Assembly: GCA_039619475.1 (NCBI GenBank)
Contig: CM077116.1
Coordinates: 33,615,183-33,679,182, forward strand
Direction of reading: 5' to 3'
Length of the DNA stretch: 64,000 bases
From: Icerya purchasi
Lineage: Eukaryota > Arthropoda > Insecta > Hemiptera > Monophlebidae
The number at the start of each line of letters is the position of its first letter. Position 1 is the first letter of the stretch. Positions 53,836-64,000 of the stretch are shown piece after piece. The position numbers and the translations under genes are program-made. The notes below the pieces were generated by a model that was not told the DNA's origin, made no database searches, and saw only the letters and a list, made by a program, of their open reading frames with translations.

Positions 53836-56800
53836 CTAAATTTGGATGTCGTTTAATAAAATAAATTTAAACAAAATATACAGGACCTGGTTGTTCTGGC
53901 ACAGAAGACTATAAATGGTATACGGAGGAAAGAACCCAAGGGACATTAATTGTTCACAAAACGGTCTACGGTAATGTTCATATTTATTACAATTAAACAG
54001 CAAATGATTAATGCCCTCGAAGAAATTTGATGCGTGATGATCACTGCATAGTACACCGTCACCTCGGTCAGAAAAATTCAGAACTATCCGCGAATGACCC
54101 ATACGCAGTCGGCAAATAGTAACCGCATATTTACGAATGAGTCGATCGGGGATAGATTCCGGAATAGAATAATACCAAGGGCTAGAGGAGAGCTCTGACT
54201 GAACCAAGTGGTAATATTCGCCTTGGTTCTGACTATTAATAAACTCAATCCATTCCGCCTTACTATCAACTTTAACCTTAGAATAAAGGTCTGATGAAGG
54301 AATAAATGGTGATAACTCACCCTCCAATGCAGCATCCTTCGCTGCGTAATCGACAGCCTCATTCATTCCAACACCACAATGTCCAGGCACCCAGCAGAAA
54401 CTTACTTGTACACCCTTGGTGAGTAGATTTGCACATTTATATTTAATTTCGTAAATGAAAGGATGACATTTATAATTAAAGTCACTGTTACCTAACGTCT
54501 TAAGCGAACTTAAACTGTCGGTGCATACTAAATACTTTTGCCCTGTAATATAATACATGTGTTGAGTATAGTTCCTAATGCTTTATCGATAGCCAGCAGC
54601 TCGGCCGTAAAAACCGACGACATAGGCGGAAGCCTAAATTTTTTTAATAAACCCCCAGCAAATAGTAATGCAGCACCAACCGGTCCGTTGTACACCTGAG
54701 CTTTAGAACCATCTGTAAATATCTGAATAAAGTCACTATACTGTCTAGATACTAAATTGCCAAACCATGCATTCATTAAACCCGGAGAAAACTGTGCATC
54801 TCTCAGTTGTTTGAAAAGAGAATCATCAATGTCCAATTTAAAATAATTAATTGCATAGGGTCAATTGAAATAACAAGCTGGAACTATTGGAAGAAGTGCT
54901 GGACTATATCTGCAAATATAAGGATAATCGCTTAGCCAAGACAGGCAGTTTAGAAGAAACAAATCTCCACTGCGTAGTAATTCTATTTAGATCAGCGACT
55001 AATGCGGGAAAGCGATAATTACAAAATTTCAATAAGAATCTATCAACCAAAATATTTCTTCTAATAAATAAAGGGCAAATGTTAATCTCCCCATTTGGAG
55101 ACAAGAAACAGGGGAAGAAATGCCATTTCCAGTAATATATCTTAGACAAATGTTTTGTAAGACTTCTAGTTTTGATAAGTTGCTCTTGGAGGCAGAACCA
55201 TAAAAAAAAAAAAATTCGCCATAGTCTAATCTAGAACGAATTAAGGACTTAAAAAGTAACTCTAGAACAAACGGGTCTCCACCCTACGAATTGCTACTTA
55301 TCGATTTAAAGGAATTGAGTATTTTTAATGTTTTTACTTGTAGAATCTGTATATGTTTCGCCCAAGTCAGTCTAGAGTCTAAGTACAGTCCTAAATATTT
55401 AACGTATGATTTTAGAGGAATATTTTCATTTCCTATCTGAATATATGAAACCTGGGAAGTAAAGGGTCTAGTAGAATGAATGGAAGAAGTTGATTTAGTG
55501 ACCTCAATGTCAAGTCCAATGTTAGAAAGAGTTTCGGTGTTAAATTCTTATTTTTATTATAAACTACCAGATCATCCGCATACGATAAAATGCATGAATT
55601 ATCATTAGTTGTTAAATTAAAAAGAGGAATAATATACACATTAAATAGCAAGGGACTTAAAACAGAACCTTGTGCTAAGCCTTTATATGCAATTCTCATC
55701 GTAGCCAAATTAGAAATCGGGTCTATAAAGTTTAAAACTCTTTTTGTAAATAAATTACATATAAATTCGCTTAACGGTGCTGGAACACCTATCTTAATTA
55801 ACTGATCTAACAAAAGCGGCAATCGGACATTATCAAACGCCCCTCTAACATCCAAGAAGGTGGCCAATAAATAATCTTTTTTGATAAACGATAAGTATAC
55901 ATCATTGGTGAAATGAGCAATACAGTCAAGCGAACCCAAGTCAGGCCTAAACCCATACATACCATCCGGCAAGATTTTCCGATTCTCAAGCCACCATAGG
56001 AGCCTGTTCTTAAGTACAATTTCTAATGCTTTTCTAAGACATGATGCCAATGAAATGGGTCTGCACGAAGACGCTTGTAACTAAGGCTTGCCAGCCTTTT
56101 GTATTGGGATGACTAAAAAATTGCACCAGTGCTCGGGAATAACTCTATCTTAAATCAAATAATTTAAAATAGACACAAACGTTGACCTAGAATTATCTCC
56201 CAGATTCGATAAAACAGAATAAGATATGCCATCCATGCCAGGAGCAGTATCTCTTTTTGTTAGTAAAGGAGTATATAGTTCGTCCATAGTGATTGGCTTA
56301 GTTAAGAAGTGCGAACTATCGACAACCGTGGAAGACCTAAGACCGCTGATTTCGTCAAAGGACGGTACGTAAGGACTTAAACTCTTCAAACCAACTGCTA
56401 TCCTTTGTGAGTGCCATGTAGCTATTTTTGTTCTTAAATCGTTTCGCTAATGCCCATATCTCACGAATCGGGGTGTGTCTGTTGAACCTACTACAGAAAT
56501 TTATCCACGAATTCCTTTTGGCTGTTTTTAAAAATCTGCGTGTTTCAGCTGCAACTTTCCTGTAGGAAAGGAAGGCTTCCATTGATCCCGTTAATCTAAA
56601 ATTTCTTAAGGCAGCATTTCTTTTATCGATTTTTTCTTTGCACGCACTGTTCCACCAAGGGTTTGGATGTTTTTTACCTTTATATGGAGTGGCAACAGAC
56701 ATCGACCGATCTAAGGCTGAAATCAACGTGTTATAGAATATGTTATATTTATCTGAGGGTGTATTTGCTGAGTGGACTCTACTTATACCCTGCTCCATAA

Positions 56801-57547
56801 GATCCCTAAATAAATTCCAGTTGCCCTCTCTGAACTTCCAATGTTTTAGATTTGAAGAGTGTAGAGTAGAAGAATTCGAGTTCGGCGATGATTTATTAAT
56901 TTCTACCATAACAGGTAAATGGTCACTACCTAGTGAGCAAGCCAGAACAAACCACGAACATAACAAGGAGATATCAGCTGAAACCAACGTCAAATCGGCG
57001 GGATTAGCAAACTAATATGGATGACTAATTTTAGTTGGAGAACCATCATTTAAGATACACATGTTGGTCTCGTGAAGAACTTGTAACATGGCATCTCCTT
57101 TATGATCATTTCTATTGCATCCCCATAGATAATTGAGCGCGTTGAAATCTCCACCAAATATCACTGGAAAGTTATTCAATCTGTTTAATTCATTTGAAAT
57201 GAGAGTAGGATAAATAACATGCCCGGGAGGAGAGTAATAAGAAATAAAATACCCGGAGAAGTTTTTTAAATGAACTAATACGCAGACCACATTAGATCTG
57301 CAGTTGTTATTTAGGTTACTAAGATTAGTTTGTATACAGTTATGCTGCAAACCATTTTTAACCAAAATAGCCGCTCCTCCGTAACCATCCTCCCTGTCGT
57401 CTCTAAAACACGTATAATTTGTCTTTGTACACTCAGCCATGTTTCAGAGAGAAGGACGACATCTACTTCATGACTCGACAGAAAAGCTTCCAGGTCGCAT
57501 TTATTGGAAACTACACTTCTAGCATTCCACTGTAAAATACGAATCAA
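53836..57547 (-). pseudogene. I-clade ORF2: endonuclease, RT, RNase H (broken)
   Basis: Minus-strand order: apurinic-type endonuclease with LQWNARS (57,530), LLSETWLS (57,440), YGGAAILV (57,380), YYSPPG (57,230), GGDFNALNYLWG (57,165) and SDHLPV (56,930). An in-frame TAG lies at 57,014-57,012. RT follows: APGMDGISYS (56,245), TAA and TAG stops near 56,150 and 56,085, PISLASCLRKALEI (56,060), YGFRPDLGSLDCIAHF (55,955), FLDVRGAFDN (near 55,850), GLAQGSVLSP (55,675), YADDLVVY (near 55,575). RNase H has FTDGSK (54,725), TAELLAIDKA (54,610), TDSLSSL (54,520) and WVPGHCGVGMNE (54,390). A cysteine/histidine C-terminus (near 54,040-53,985) precedes the stop at 53,836. Frame changes occur near 57,400, 56,385, 55,545, 55,200 and 54,545. 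Catalytic residues largely survive, so decay is mainly by indels. Confidence 0.9.
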
Positions 57548-57913
57548 AATATGTTGAATTTAATAAGTTTTATAGTTTTGTAAACGATCGAGTCAAGATG
57601 ATTAGTTTAACTAACGAGACTTAATAACGAAAAAATTTATTCTGAATAAATAAAAGCATAATAATAACAATAGACCGAGAGGTAAAGAGCGTAAAAATAA
57701 CAAAAAGGGAAATATAATTAGTATAAATTGTATAATAATTGTAACCCTAAATTACCCTTGCTCTCGTACTATTATAGGAATATAAAATTAAATTAAACTA
57801 GCTCGGAAAAAAAAAAAATTATATATATATATATCAAACAAGCATGCATAGATAACAGAACAATAAAATATTTGAACTATTAGGATACTGTTTCAAACTA
57901 ACGTTCTTACTTA

Positions 57914-59413
57914 CTATTTTATCCGCGTCTTTTTTGTTAATAATATTAGTATTATTTTTGAGGATAGGTGGTCCAGGTTTAGGTGTATCAATTTTCTTGA
58001 CAAGGTTATTATTATTCGATTTGGAGAAATTATATTGCCCTGTAAATTTTTTATAACCCTTATTGGGTGAATTTTTTTCTTCATCGGATGCAACAAGTGA
58101 CAGCGTACACGTTTTAATGTATATTCACGGTTGGAAGTTAATTGATTTAGGTTATAATAACCTGTTTCTTTTTTTAAAGGCTTAGCATTAAATGGTTTTA
58201 TATTGTATTGCTGTTCACTAGTTTGCGGTAGGGGTGGGAAACTATCTTCTTCCGTAAGGAGGGAGAATCGATTTCTAATCAGCGTGTTCGAATAAAGATG
58301 TTCTTGACGATATACAGCTGGTATCTCTAACGCCGCCTCCTGAAAGTTAAGATTATGTGTTGCCATTATCTCATTAATACGACCTTGTCGTTTCCGCTCT
58401 GGACAGGAACTATCTGTGGCTTTGTGTTGGTTCTTACAAAAGACACATACAAGAGTAGGGCTTCCGCATGATTCCTCTGCGTGTCCACTCTCACCGCACT
58501 TAAGGCATCTGGAATTACCCTTACACTGTTTCGCAAGGTGTCCATATCGTAAGCATCTATAGCACTGACGAACTCGCCGGACGAAAGGTTCGCATTCAAA
58601 TCTTACACTCCATAAGTAAATATGGCTTGGTAAAAATTGTCCTTCAAAGGAAATAAGAATGGAAGGGCTCGGTATAAATTTAACTTCGTCTTTGTAAATT
58701 ACGCGTCTATTCAACCTTTTGACGTGATTAACTTGAAAGGGATGACAATCGATCATTTCCAGTATATCTTCCTCCGTATATTCGACATCGACGCCTTTAA
58801 TTACTCCTTGACGAGCGATAAGATGCGTCGGGATGTATAACCATTAGATGAAAAAAAGGAACTAGTGACGACGATATTATTTGCTGTAGACGGTGACGAT
58901 AAATGAATAATAACCCGATTACGGGCGACTTTTTTAATTTCGATAATATTTTTGGCCATATTATTTTTTCGTAAAATTTCGGCAACTTTTAAAGCACTAA
59001 TCGAAATATTTCTTCATCGTAGTGTTTTTCGACAAATATTTTAAATCGATCGTTACTGTTACAGTTGCCGGCAGTCGGATAAAGATTAATCACTTTCTTC
59101 ATCGAATGATAATTATTATTATGATTATTATTATCGGCGTTTGATGTATTGTAGTATTATTATTCGGCTCAGAATTACTTTTAGTGCTTTGATTGTTACA
59201 CTCATTCTTGTTACTGCTAACGCAGCTACTAGTATTATTATTATTATTACTACAACTATCATCGCAACTGTTATCAGCAATTTGTACATTATTCTCGTTA
59301 TTTACCTCTATTATCATCGAGCAATTATCGGAAGAGACGTCTCCGACCGAGCAGGTACGAGACTGTACACTATTTATATTCTGTACATTATCTATGTGCG
59401 CGTTGTAAGTCAT
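57914..59413 (-). pseudogene. I-clade ORF1: gag-like protein with three CCHC zinc knuckles
   Basis: A likely start at 59,413 (MTYNAHIDNVQNINSVQ) leads into an Asn/Ser-rich N-terminus. The frame then breaks near 59,120 and again near 58,870, in a T7 run. The middle holds an RNA-binding-like domain: ISALKVAEILRKNNMA, NRVIIHLSSPSTANNIVV, then (58,840-58,700) VIKGVDVEYTEEDILEMI. Three knuckles follow: CYRCLRYGHLAKQC (near 58,570), CLKCGESGHAEESC (near 58,510) and CVFCKNQHKATDSSC (near 58,450). The C-terminus is Lys/Asn-rich and ends near 57,914. I-factor ORF1 proteins bind their RNA and are needed for retrotransposition; this copy is non-functional because of frameshifts. Confidence 0.85.
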
Positions 59414-59634
59414 AGACGATAAAAATAAATGATATTAGGCGGTATACCACCTCCGCCGAAATGCGTGTACTGTGTGGTGAGTTGTATATGTAAGTGTGTG
59501 TGTGTCAACGAGGATAAATGTAAAATGTAAGTGTGCGTAGAAGCTTCGATCGATGGCGCGAAATGGACAACCGAATGAAACAATACTAACGCGGAAACAA
59601 ACCTGTACGCAAAACACTATCGACGTACAAACTG

Positions 59635-59646
59635 AACATTATACTT
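59635..59646. repeat. Right TSD of the full-length I-clade element
   Basis: AACATTATACTT matches 53,340-53,351. Confidence 0.85.
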
Positions 59647-60420
59647 GTAATATAAGTAAAAAGTAAATATGTATGTTTAAAAAAAAAAAAATTAAGTAAA
59701 ACAAAACATTACAAAACGAAATTAAGATTTCGAAGATTTTTTGGGGGGAGCAATGGCCCCGTGGCACCCCCCTTGAGTGCGCTAATGAATATAATGAATA
59801 TTCTGTAATTAATTAATAAATATGAAATATGTAAAGGAACGGATCATCAAATATTGTAGATTGCTATTATGTAGAAAGACTTCCGAAACGGATCGGATTT
59901 TCATTTTTTACTTCTTAAAAAAATTTTACAAATTTATTTTCAGTTACTTTTCTCGGGTGTTTATTTGCTCATGCTTAATCGTGTACATAAAATTATATTT
60001 TTCTGTTTGCAAAACGAAACAAGAAAACCAAAAAAACGTGTATTTTTATATCGTTTAATAAAACAAAATAGGTTACTATCTTATATTAAACTGCTTCCGA
60101 GTCCTACAAATACTTATCTGCAGTCTCCATTATTTCATTGTTTACATATTAACATTTTAAGTTAATAGAAAAGTAACGAGAAATTAATTGGATTGTTTTT
60201 TTTTTTCGTGATAGATTTTATTTCCCTCTTTGTTGCGTTGATCTATGCGTATTAATTTGAAATACGTAAGTTTGGAGAGATGTTTAATTATATTCCATCA
60301 TTTTTTTTTATATGAACTATTTGTTGTAAATTTTCACATTTTACCGGGTTACTTTTTTTTTTTTTTTGTTTTAAATTTTAGGCTTTTTGACAATAACAAG
60401 CCAATGCGGTAGTTAATTTT
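59647..60420. other. AT-rich flank with possible transposon end
   Basis: GGGGGGAGCAATGGCCCCGT followed by GGCACCCCCCTTGAGTGCGC (59,743-59,782) resembles the GC-rich end of an insect DNA transposon and is inverted relative to 53,053-53,064. The rest is AT-rich; frames at 59,822-60,058 and 59,965-60,165 are not convincing. Confidence 0.45.
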
Positions 60421-60424
60421 CATG

Positions 60425-60722
60425 TTTTCAATGCACAACAATGAGATTTGAATCCAGAGCTTCATTCAATCAGAAACCCCATTCACACATATTCAATAAA
60501 ACTCCTTCACCATTTTGTCCTTCCTGTAACACCTCCCAATTCACCATCCGTCATATCCTAATAGATTGTAATAACGTATCCCAATTCCGTAAAAAGTTTA
60601 ATCTACCACCAAACCTAAACCAATTATTAAGTAATAACAGCTCCCACGTTCCGACAATTATTCCGGTAATTAACTGTAATTACTGGAGGATTAGGTTAAA
60701 TAAATTTAATGAATTTATTTAA
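60425..60722 (+). pseudogene. I-type ORF2 C-terminal fragment (plus strand)
   Basis: The frame reads KPHSHIFNKTPSPFCPSCNT and HILIDCNNVSQFRKKFNLPP, ending INCNYWRIRLNKFNEFI before TAA at 60,720. This is the CPSC...H...C tail that follows RNase H in I-type proteins (compare GHTRLTHxxL..CPFC). RNase H and RT are missing. A second, minus-strand copy lies 300 bp away, forming an inverted repeat. Confidence 0.7.
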
Positions 60723-60949
60723 TTAATTTGCAGCGATATCGAGAGTGATTTTTAAATAAACAACAAAATGACGATTATGAACGTGACACAAAATAAGCAC
60801 GTAGTTAAATGAAAGATCCAACATTTACAGAGTAGTTACTTATTTCTCCGTCATTTATTTATTTATTATTATTATATACGAATTAAATGTTATAAACTAT
60901 TGAAAAATTATAGCGTTTTAAAAATAAAAATAGATCGTTTATGTGGGAG

Positions 60950-63900
60950 CTGTTATTACTTAATAATTAGTTTAGGTTCGGTGGTAGCTTTTTACGGAAT
61001 TTAGATAAGTTATTACAATCTGTTAGAATATGACGGACGGTGAATCGGGAGGTGTTACAGGAAGGAGAGAATGGTGAAGGAGTGTTATTGAATAGATGTG
61101 AATGGGTTACGAAAGAATGACCGAGTCTTAATCTAGATAAAATAATTTCTTCTTCTCGCGATTTTCTATTGGATGAGGTCCATTATTCAACGTTTCTATA
61201 TTTCTGAGATGGTTCGTAGTTGGAATCATCCTCCAAATTTATCACCTATTTCGTTGCCGTTTATTCTTTTATGACTCGGAATCCATGTGAACAGAATATG
61301 TAGTCCAATCGAATGCATTTCTATCAGGATTTAATGGATTTTCTATACGATAGGATTGATATTAAATACAGTCCGGATGTTTGCGAAGGAGCCAATCGAG
61401 TCAGTTAGAATAATCAACTGATGCACTGCACGTGTTTGCAATATTTCTTGTAGTGCAAAATATAATACTGCATACATTTCAGCGGTGGTAGCTGAGCAAC
61501 AAAACAGTAATTTTTCAGCTTTACGAGCTGCATTCGGAAAATGAAAAGCCGATCATGGCCTTTGCTCCGTCGGTATAGCCGTGTATTCTTGGATATCGTT
61601 CGAAAACACTGTTCAACCCTACTTGAATCTCTGTAGTAGTTGGAGAGTTGTTCATTATCTTCAACAGCTTGTCGATAATTTGAATTGTCGATATTAACCA
61701 TGGTGCAAGACGCACAAAGATGTGAGGAAGCGAACAATATGTTTCCAAAGTATAGGAGATCTGGACGTTGTCCTGAAATTTTAACGAAATATGTTGATCG
61801 TTCTTTTGGGTATACTTGAATTTATTTCGGTAATAGTTGTCATATAAAAGTTGTTCTGTCAGTAAGTGTGATATAGTTGCAGCGGAAACCAGAACATTTG
61901 CAGTTTGAATTATTCGTCGATATATGAGAGGAGATTCATTATCTTCTACACATAGATGTGTCGTTGGCGTAGTTCTGAGCCCATCTGTTGCTAATCTGAT
62001 ACACCTTACTGGTGGACGACATCGAATTTCCTTATGTTAGAATAACTTGTTGAATTATAAAATTGAGCACCGTAATCTAATTTTGTTTTCGGATAAGGGA
62101 GTGATATAATTATAATAATGTTTTCTTGCTGCATCCCAGATGAGAATGTATCAGCAACTTGAGGATTCTTAAAGAACGGATGCATTTAGAGCGTATGTAC
62201 GTTATATGTTGCTTCCATGATAATTTCTTGTCTAACAGGATTCGTAAGAAACTGATTCTTTGTACTGCTGAAATTGTTTTATCATGAAGTTTTAATTCGA
62301 TATTTTTCTGTTTATTTTTATTTTTAGAGAAAATTATATAATTTGTCTTTTCGGGGGATATTAGAAAACCGTGGCCCGTAGCTCCGTGCGTTTTTACGCT
62401 ATTTATCGTTTGTTGTAAAATTTGTGTTTAGCGACTTCAAAAGACGACGCCTAGAGAGATATGCTAACATCATCTGCAAACATTCTAATAGAGATTAATT
62501 TCTCGACAACAGAAGTAGAGTAATATCATTTAATGCAATTAGGAATATAGTGGCACCCAGTGGTGATCTTTGAGGTACTCCATTGGAAATTGTTCTTTCA
62601 TCCGATAGAATGTTGCCTATTCCGACACGAATATGTCTGTTGGTAAGGAAATTTTGGATTATGGTTGCTAAAATACCCTTTACTTTAACTTGATGTAAAT
62701 TTTTAAGGATAACGTCATACACGGTCATAAGACTTAGAAAGATCAAATAGCACCGAAATTGTAGAATTTGAATTTATGAATGACCTTCCGATATTCGTGA
62801 CAAGATCATTCACTGTTACTTGATCGTTGCTGTCTAAATCCAAGTTGATGAATAGATAATGCATTATTGGCTTCGAGAAAGTCTTTTGTTTAATATTCGT
62901 TTAAATATTTTCGCCAGTGCGCTTGTGAACGCTATATTGGTCTGTAGTTTTTAATAGAAAGGTTTATATTCGATTTTGAAATGGGGATTATGATGGTCAT
63001 TTTCCAACAAGTCGGAAATAACGATTTTTTAAATGCTTTATTATATATATATATATATATGTATATAGTTAGAAGATATTCTAGCGCTGTGGCATGTAAA
63101 TGTTTTACCATTATTGGGTGAATGTTGTCAAGTCGTGGAGCTGAATTATGAATGTGATTATTAATGCGCATGACACTAGTTCTTGCCATGCCAGTTCTTT
63201 ATTGTACGGCTCTTCATTATTATCGTTGAATAAAACTAGAATTATCTCTGCAGTACTTTTGATGTCCAAGAACTGTTTGGAGTAATTGTGATCAGATGAT
63301 ACAGAAGCGAAATAATCCGCGAAACTGTTTGCAATTTGAATAGGTTCTTCGACTGCCATGCCGTTAACATCTAGCGAAGTTGTTGCGAGATAATTGTTTA
63401 CGCCCTTGTAGTTTTTGAACATTTGTCCATGTTGCTTTTAATGAACTTTTTAACGTTTATCGTAGAAATGAAACTTATTCCAACTTTCCATTTTGACTTT
63501 TCGAATTGCTTCAGCTCTTTGCTGTTTGAATGCAACCAGATCTTCTTCCTAACTTTGTTCTTTAGAATTTACGAAATGCTTTTCTACGTTTCTGTATAAC
63601 TAAATATAGACCACCGGGGAACTACTAGTTTCTGGTATCTTTCTAGTTGTTCTTCGAATTCACTTCGCTGCAGCTAATAAGATAAAACGTGTGAAAAATT
63701 CAGTATCATCTGGGGCAGTTGTTTATCTTTGTAGTCTAATGTGATCTGATTGTCAATTTCGAATTTTTCCCAATTAGCATGTTCTATCCTCCATTTTAGT
63801 AGGAAAAGTTAGGAATATGTAGGAAGAATTGGTAAGTGATGAGGTGATTATTGGGAAGTGATCACTATAGATCGTGATAAACTTCTGTTTTTATTCTTCC

Positions 63901-64000
63901 ACCTAGAGATGCTGTAGCGAAGATCTAATGTAGACATAGTTTTACGATTGCCGCATTAAAATGAGTTGGCAACATTATTTTTAGATTTCATAAAATGGGA
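60950..64000 (-). pseudogene. I-type ORF2: endonuclease end, RT, RNase H, C-terminal finger (broken)
   Basis: Minus-strand motifs: endonuclease end SDHFPI-like near 63,860; linker NSFADYFASVSSDHNYSKQF (near 63,330-63,270); pre-RT NSAPRLDNIHPIMVKHL (63,145-63,095); NKAFKKSLFPTCWKMTIIIP and NYRPI (63,040-62,935), separated by a TA microsatellite; NGVPQRSPLGATIFLIALND (62,590-62,530); and FADD near 62,475. Next come FLRILLDKKLSWKQHI (62,250-62,205) and the RNase H motifs YTDGAKAMIGFSF (61,590), AEMYAVLYFALQ (near 61,470), LTDSIGSFANI (61,405) and FTWIPSHKRINGNEIGDKF (61,290-61,235). The C-terminus has LRLGHSFVTHSHLFN and CNTS..HILTDCNN (61,125-61,010). Stops and indels throughout. Confidence 0.75.
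63043..63066. repeat. (TA)n microsatellite inside the RT
   Basis: About 10 TA units with one TG interruption, in the region coding between RT motifs 0 and 1. Confidence 0.9.

Larger units (their letters stand above)
53350..59634 (-). mobile_element. Full-length I-clade non-LTR retrotransposon, decayed
   Basis: A 6.28-kb minus-strand element bounded by a 12-bp TSD. Its 5' end begins CAGT, as in I factors, and its 3' end carries a terminal hairpin and poly(A) (T run at 53,350-53,368 on plus). It has ORF1 with three zinc knuckles and ORF2 with endonuclease, RT and RNase H. Numerous frameshifts and several in-frame stops disable both ORFs. It is a relative of the truncated copy at 4,330-7,774, which has an intact frame, but not of the same subfamily (clearly diverged 3' UTR and protein). 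Confidence 0.9.
60845..64000 (-). mobile_element. I-type LINE, minus strand, extending beyond the window
   Basis: The element runs from the window's right edge (end of endonuclease) through RT and RNase H to a C-terminal tail near 60,950 and an AT-rich, (TAA/ATA)-like tail at 60,848-60,880. It is a decayed copy with many frameshifts. The amino-acid sequence differs from the 53.35-59.63 kb element, so it is another I-type family. Confidence 0.75.

Noticed and set aside
1..64000. CRISPR arrays, bacterial operons, rRNA or tRNA genes
   Set aside because: No regularly spaced identical repeats with unique spacers, no Shine-Dalgarno-led gene strings and no rRNA-like segment were seen; tRNA detection by eye is weak, so absence of tRNA is not firmly shown.

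Overview
The window looks like an arthropod, most probably insect, chromosome segment. It is AT-rich, has no operon structure, and is filled with the remains of retrotransposons and other mobile DNA. I found no host gene, rRNA, tRNA or CRISPR array that I can defend. The families seen are non-LTR retrotransposons of the Jockey, I, R1 and RTE types, Penelope-like elements (PLE), one Helitron and a Maverick/Polinton-like (adintovirus-like) remnant. Several are nested, and target-site duplications (TSDs) allow the order of insertion to be read.

Layout. 1-3.9 kb: AT-rich sequence with nothing recognisable. 3.9-9.4 kb: a plus-strand Jockey element split by a 4.5 kb composite insert. The insert holds a 5'-truncated I-clade element with a long open RT-RNase H frame (4339-6975) and a minus-strand Jockey fragment, and is bounded by an 11-bp direct repeat. 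9.9-11.6 kb: a minus-strand Jockey RT pseudogene. 14.0-16.6 kb: fragments of R1, I-type RNase H and RTE elements. 16.7-24.4 kb: largely empty AT-rich sequence with small repeats. 24.4-27.0 kb: two RTE-like fragments. 27.1-29.6 kb: a PLE interrupted by a relatively young Jockey insertion with a 13-bp TSD. 31.4-32.9 kb: I-clade 3' end with a (TAA)n tail, then an R1 C-terminal remnant. 33.4-34.6 kb: a Helitron with both termini.

36.4-42.1 kb: a Maverick-like remnant with a packaging ATPase, an unassigned conserved-looking protein and a chromodomain integrase, all broken. An R1-type element interrupts the integrase end with a 13-bp TSD. 43.4-44.7 kb: a diverged tandem duplication and a foldback element. 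46.6-49.0 kb: a strongly strand-asymmetric (pyrimidine-rich) stretch, possibly a dead LINE. 49.4-50.1 kb: a PLE 3' end flanked by long inverted repeats. 53.35-59.63 kb: an essentially full-length 6.28 kb I-clade element (minus strand) with a 12-bp TSD, CAGT 5' end, zinc-knuckle ORF1 and EN-RT-RNase H ORF2, all decayed. 60.4-64.0 kb: two more I-like copies arranged tail to tail, one running off the window.

The two I-clade copies (3' ends near 7.75 kb and 53.37 kb) share a 3' UTR design: tandem repeats, then a bulged terminal hairpin directly before the poly(A). The outer stem and AAA bulge are kept while the inner stem changes on both sides. This is the most interesting unexplained structure here. 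All calls were made by eye from translations and motifs; no database search was possible.
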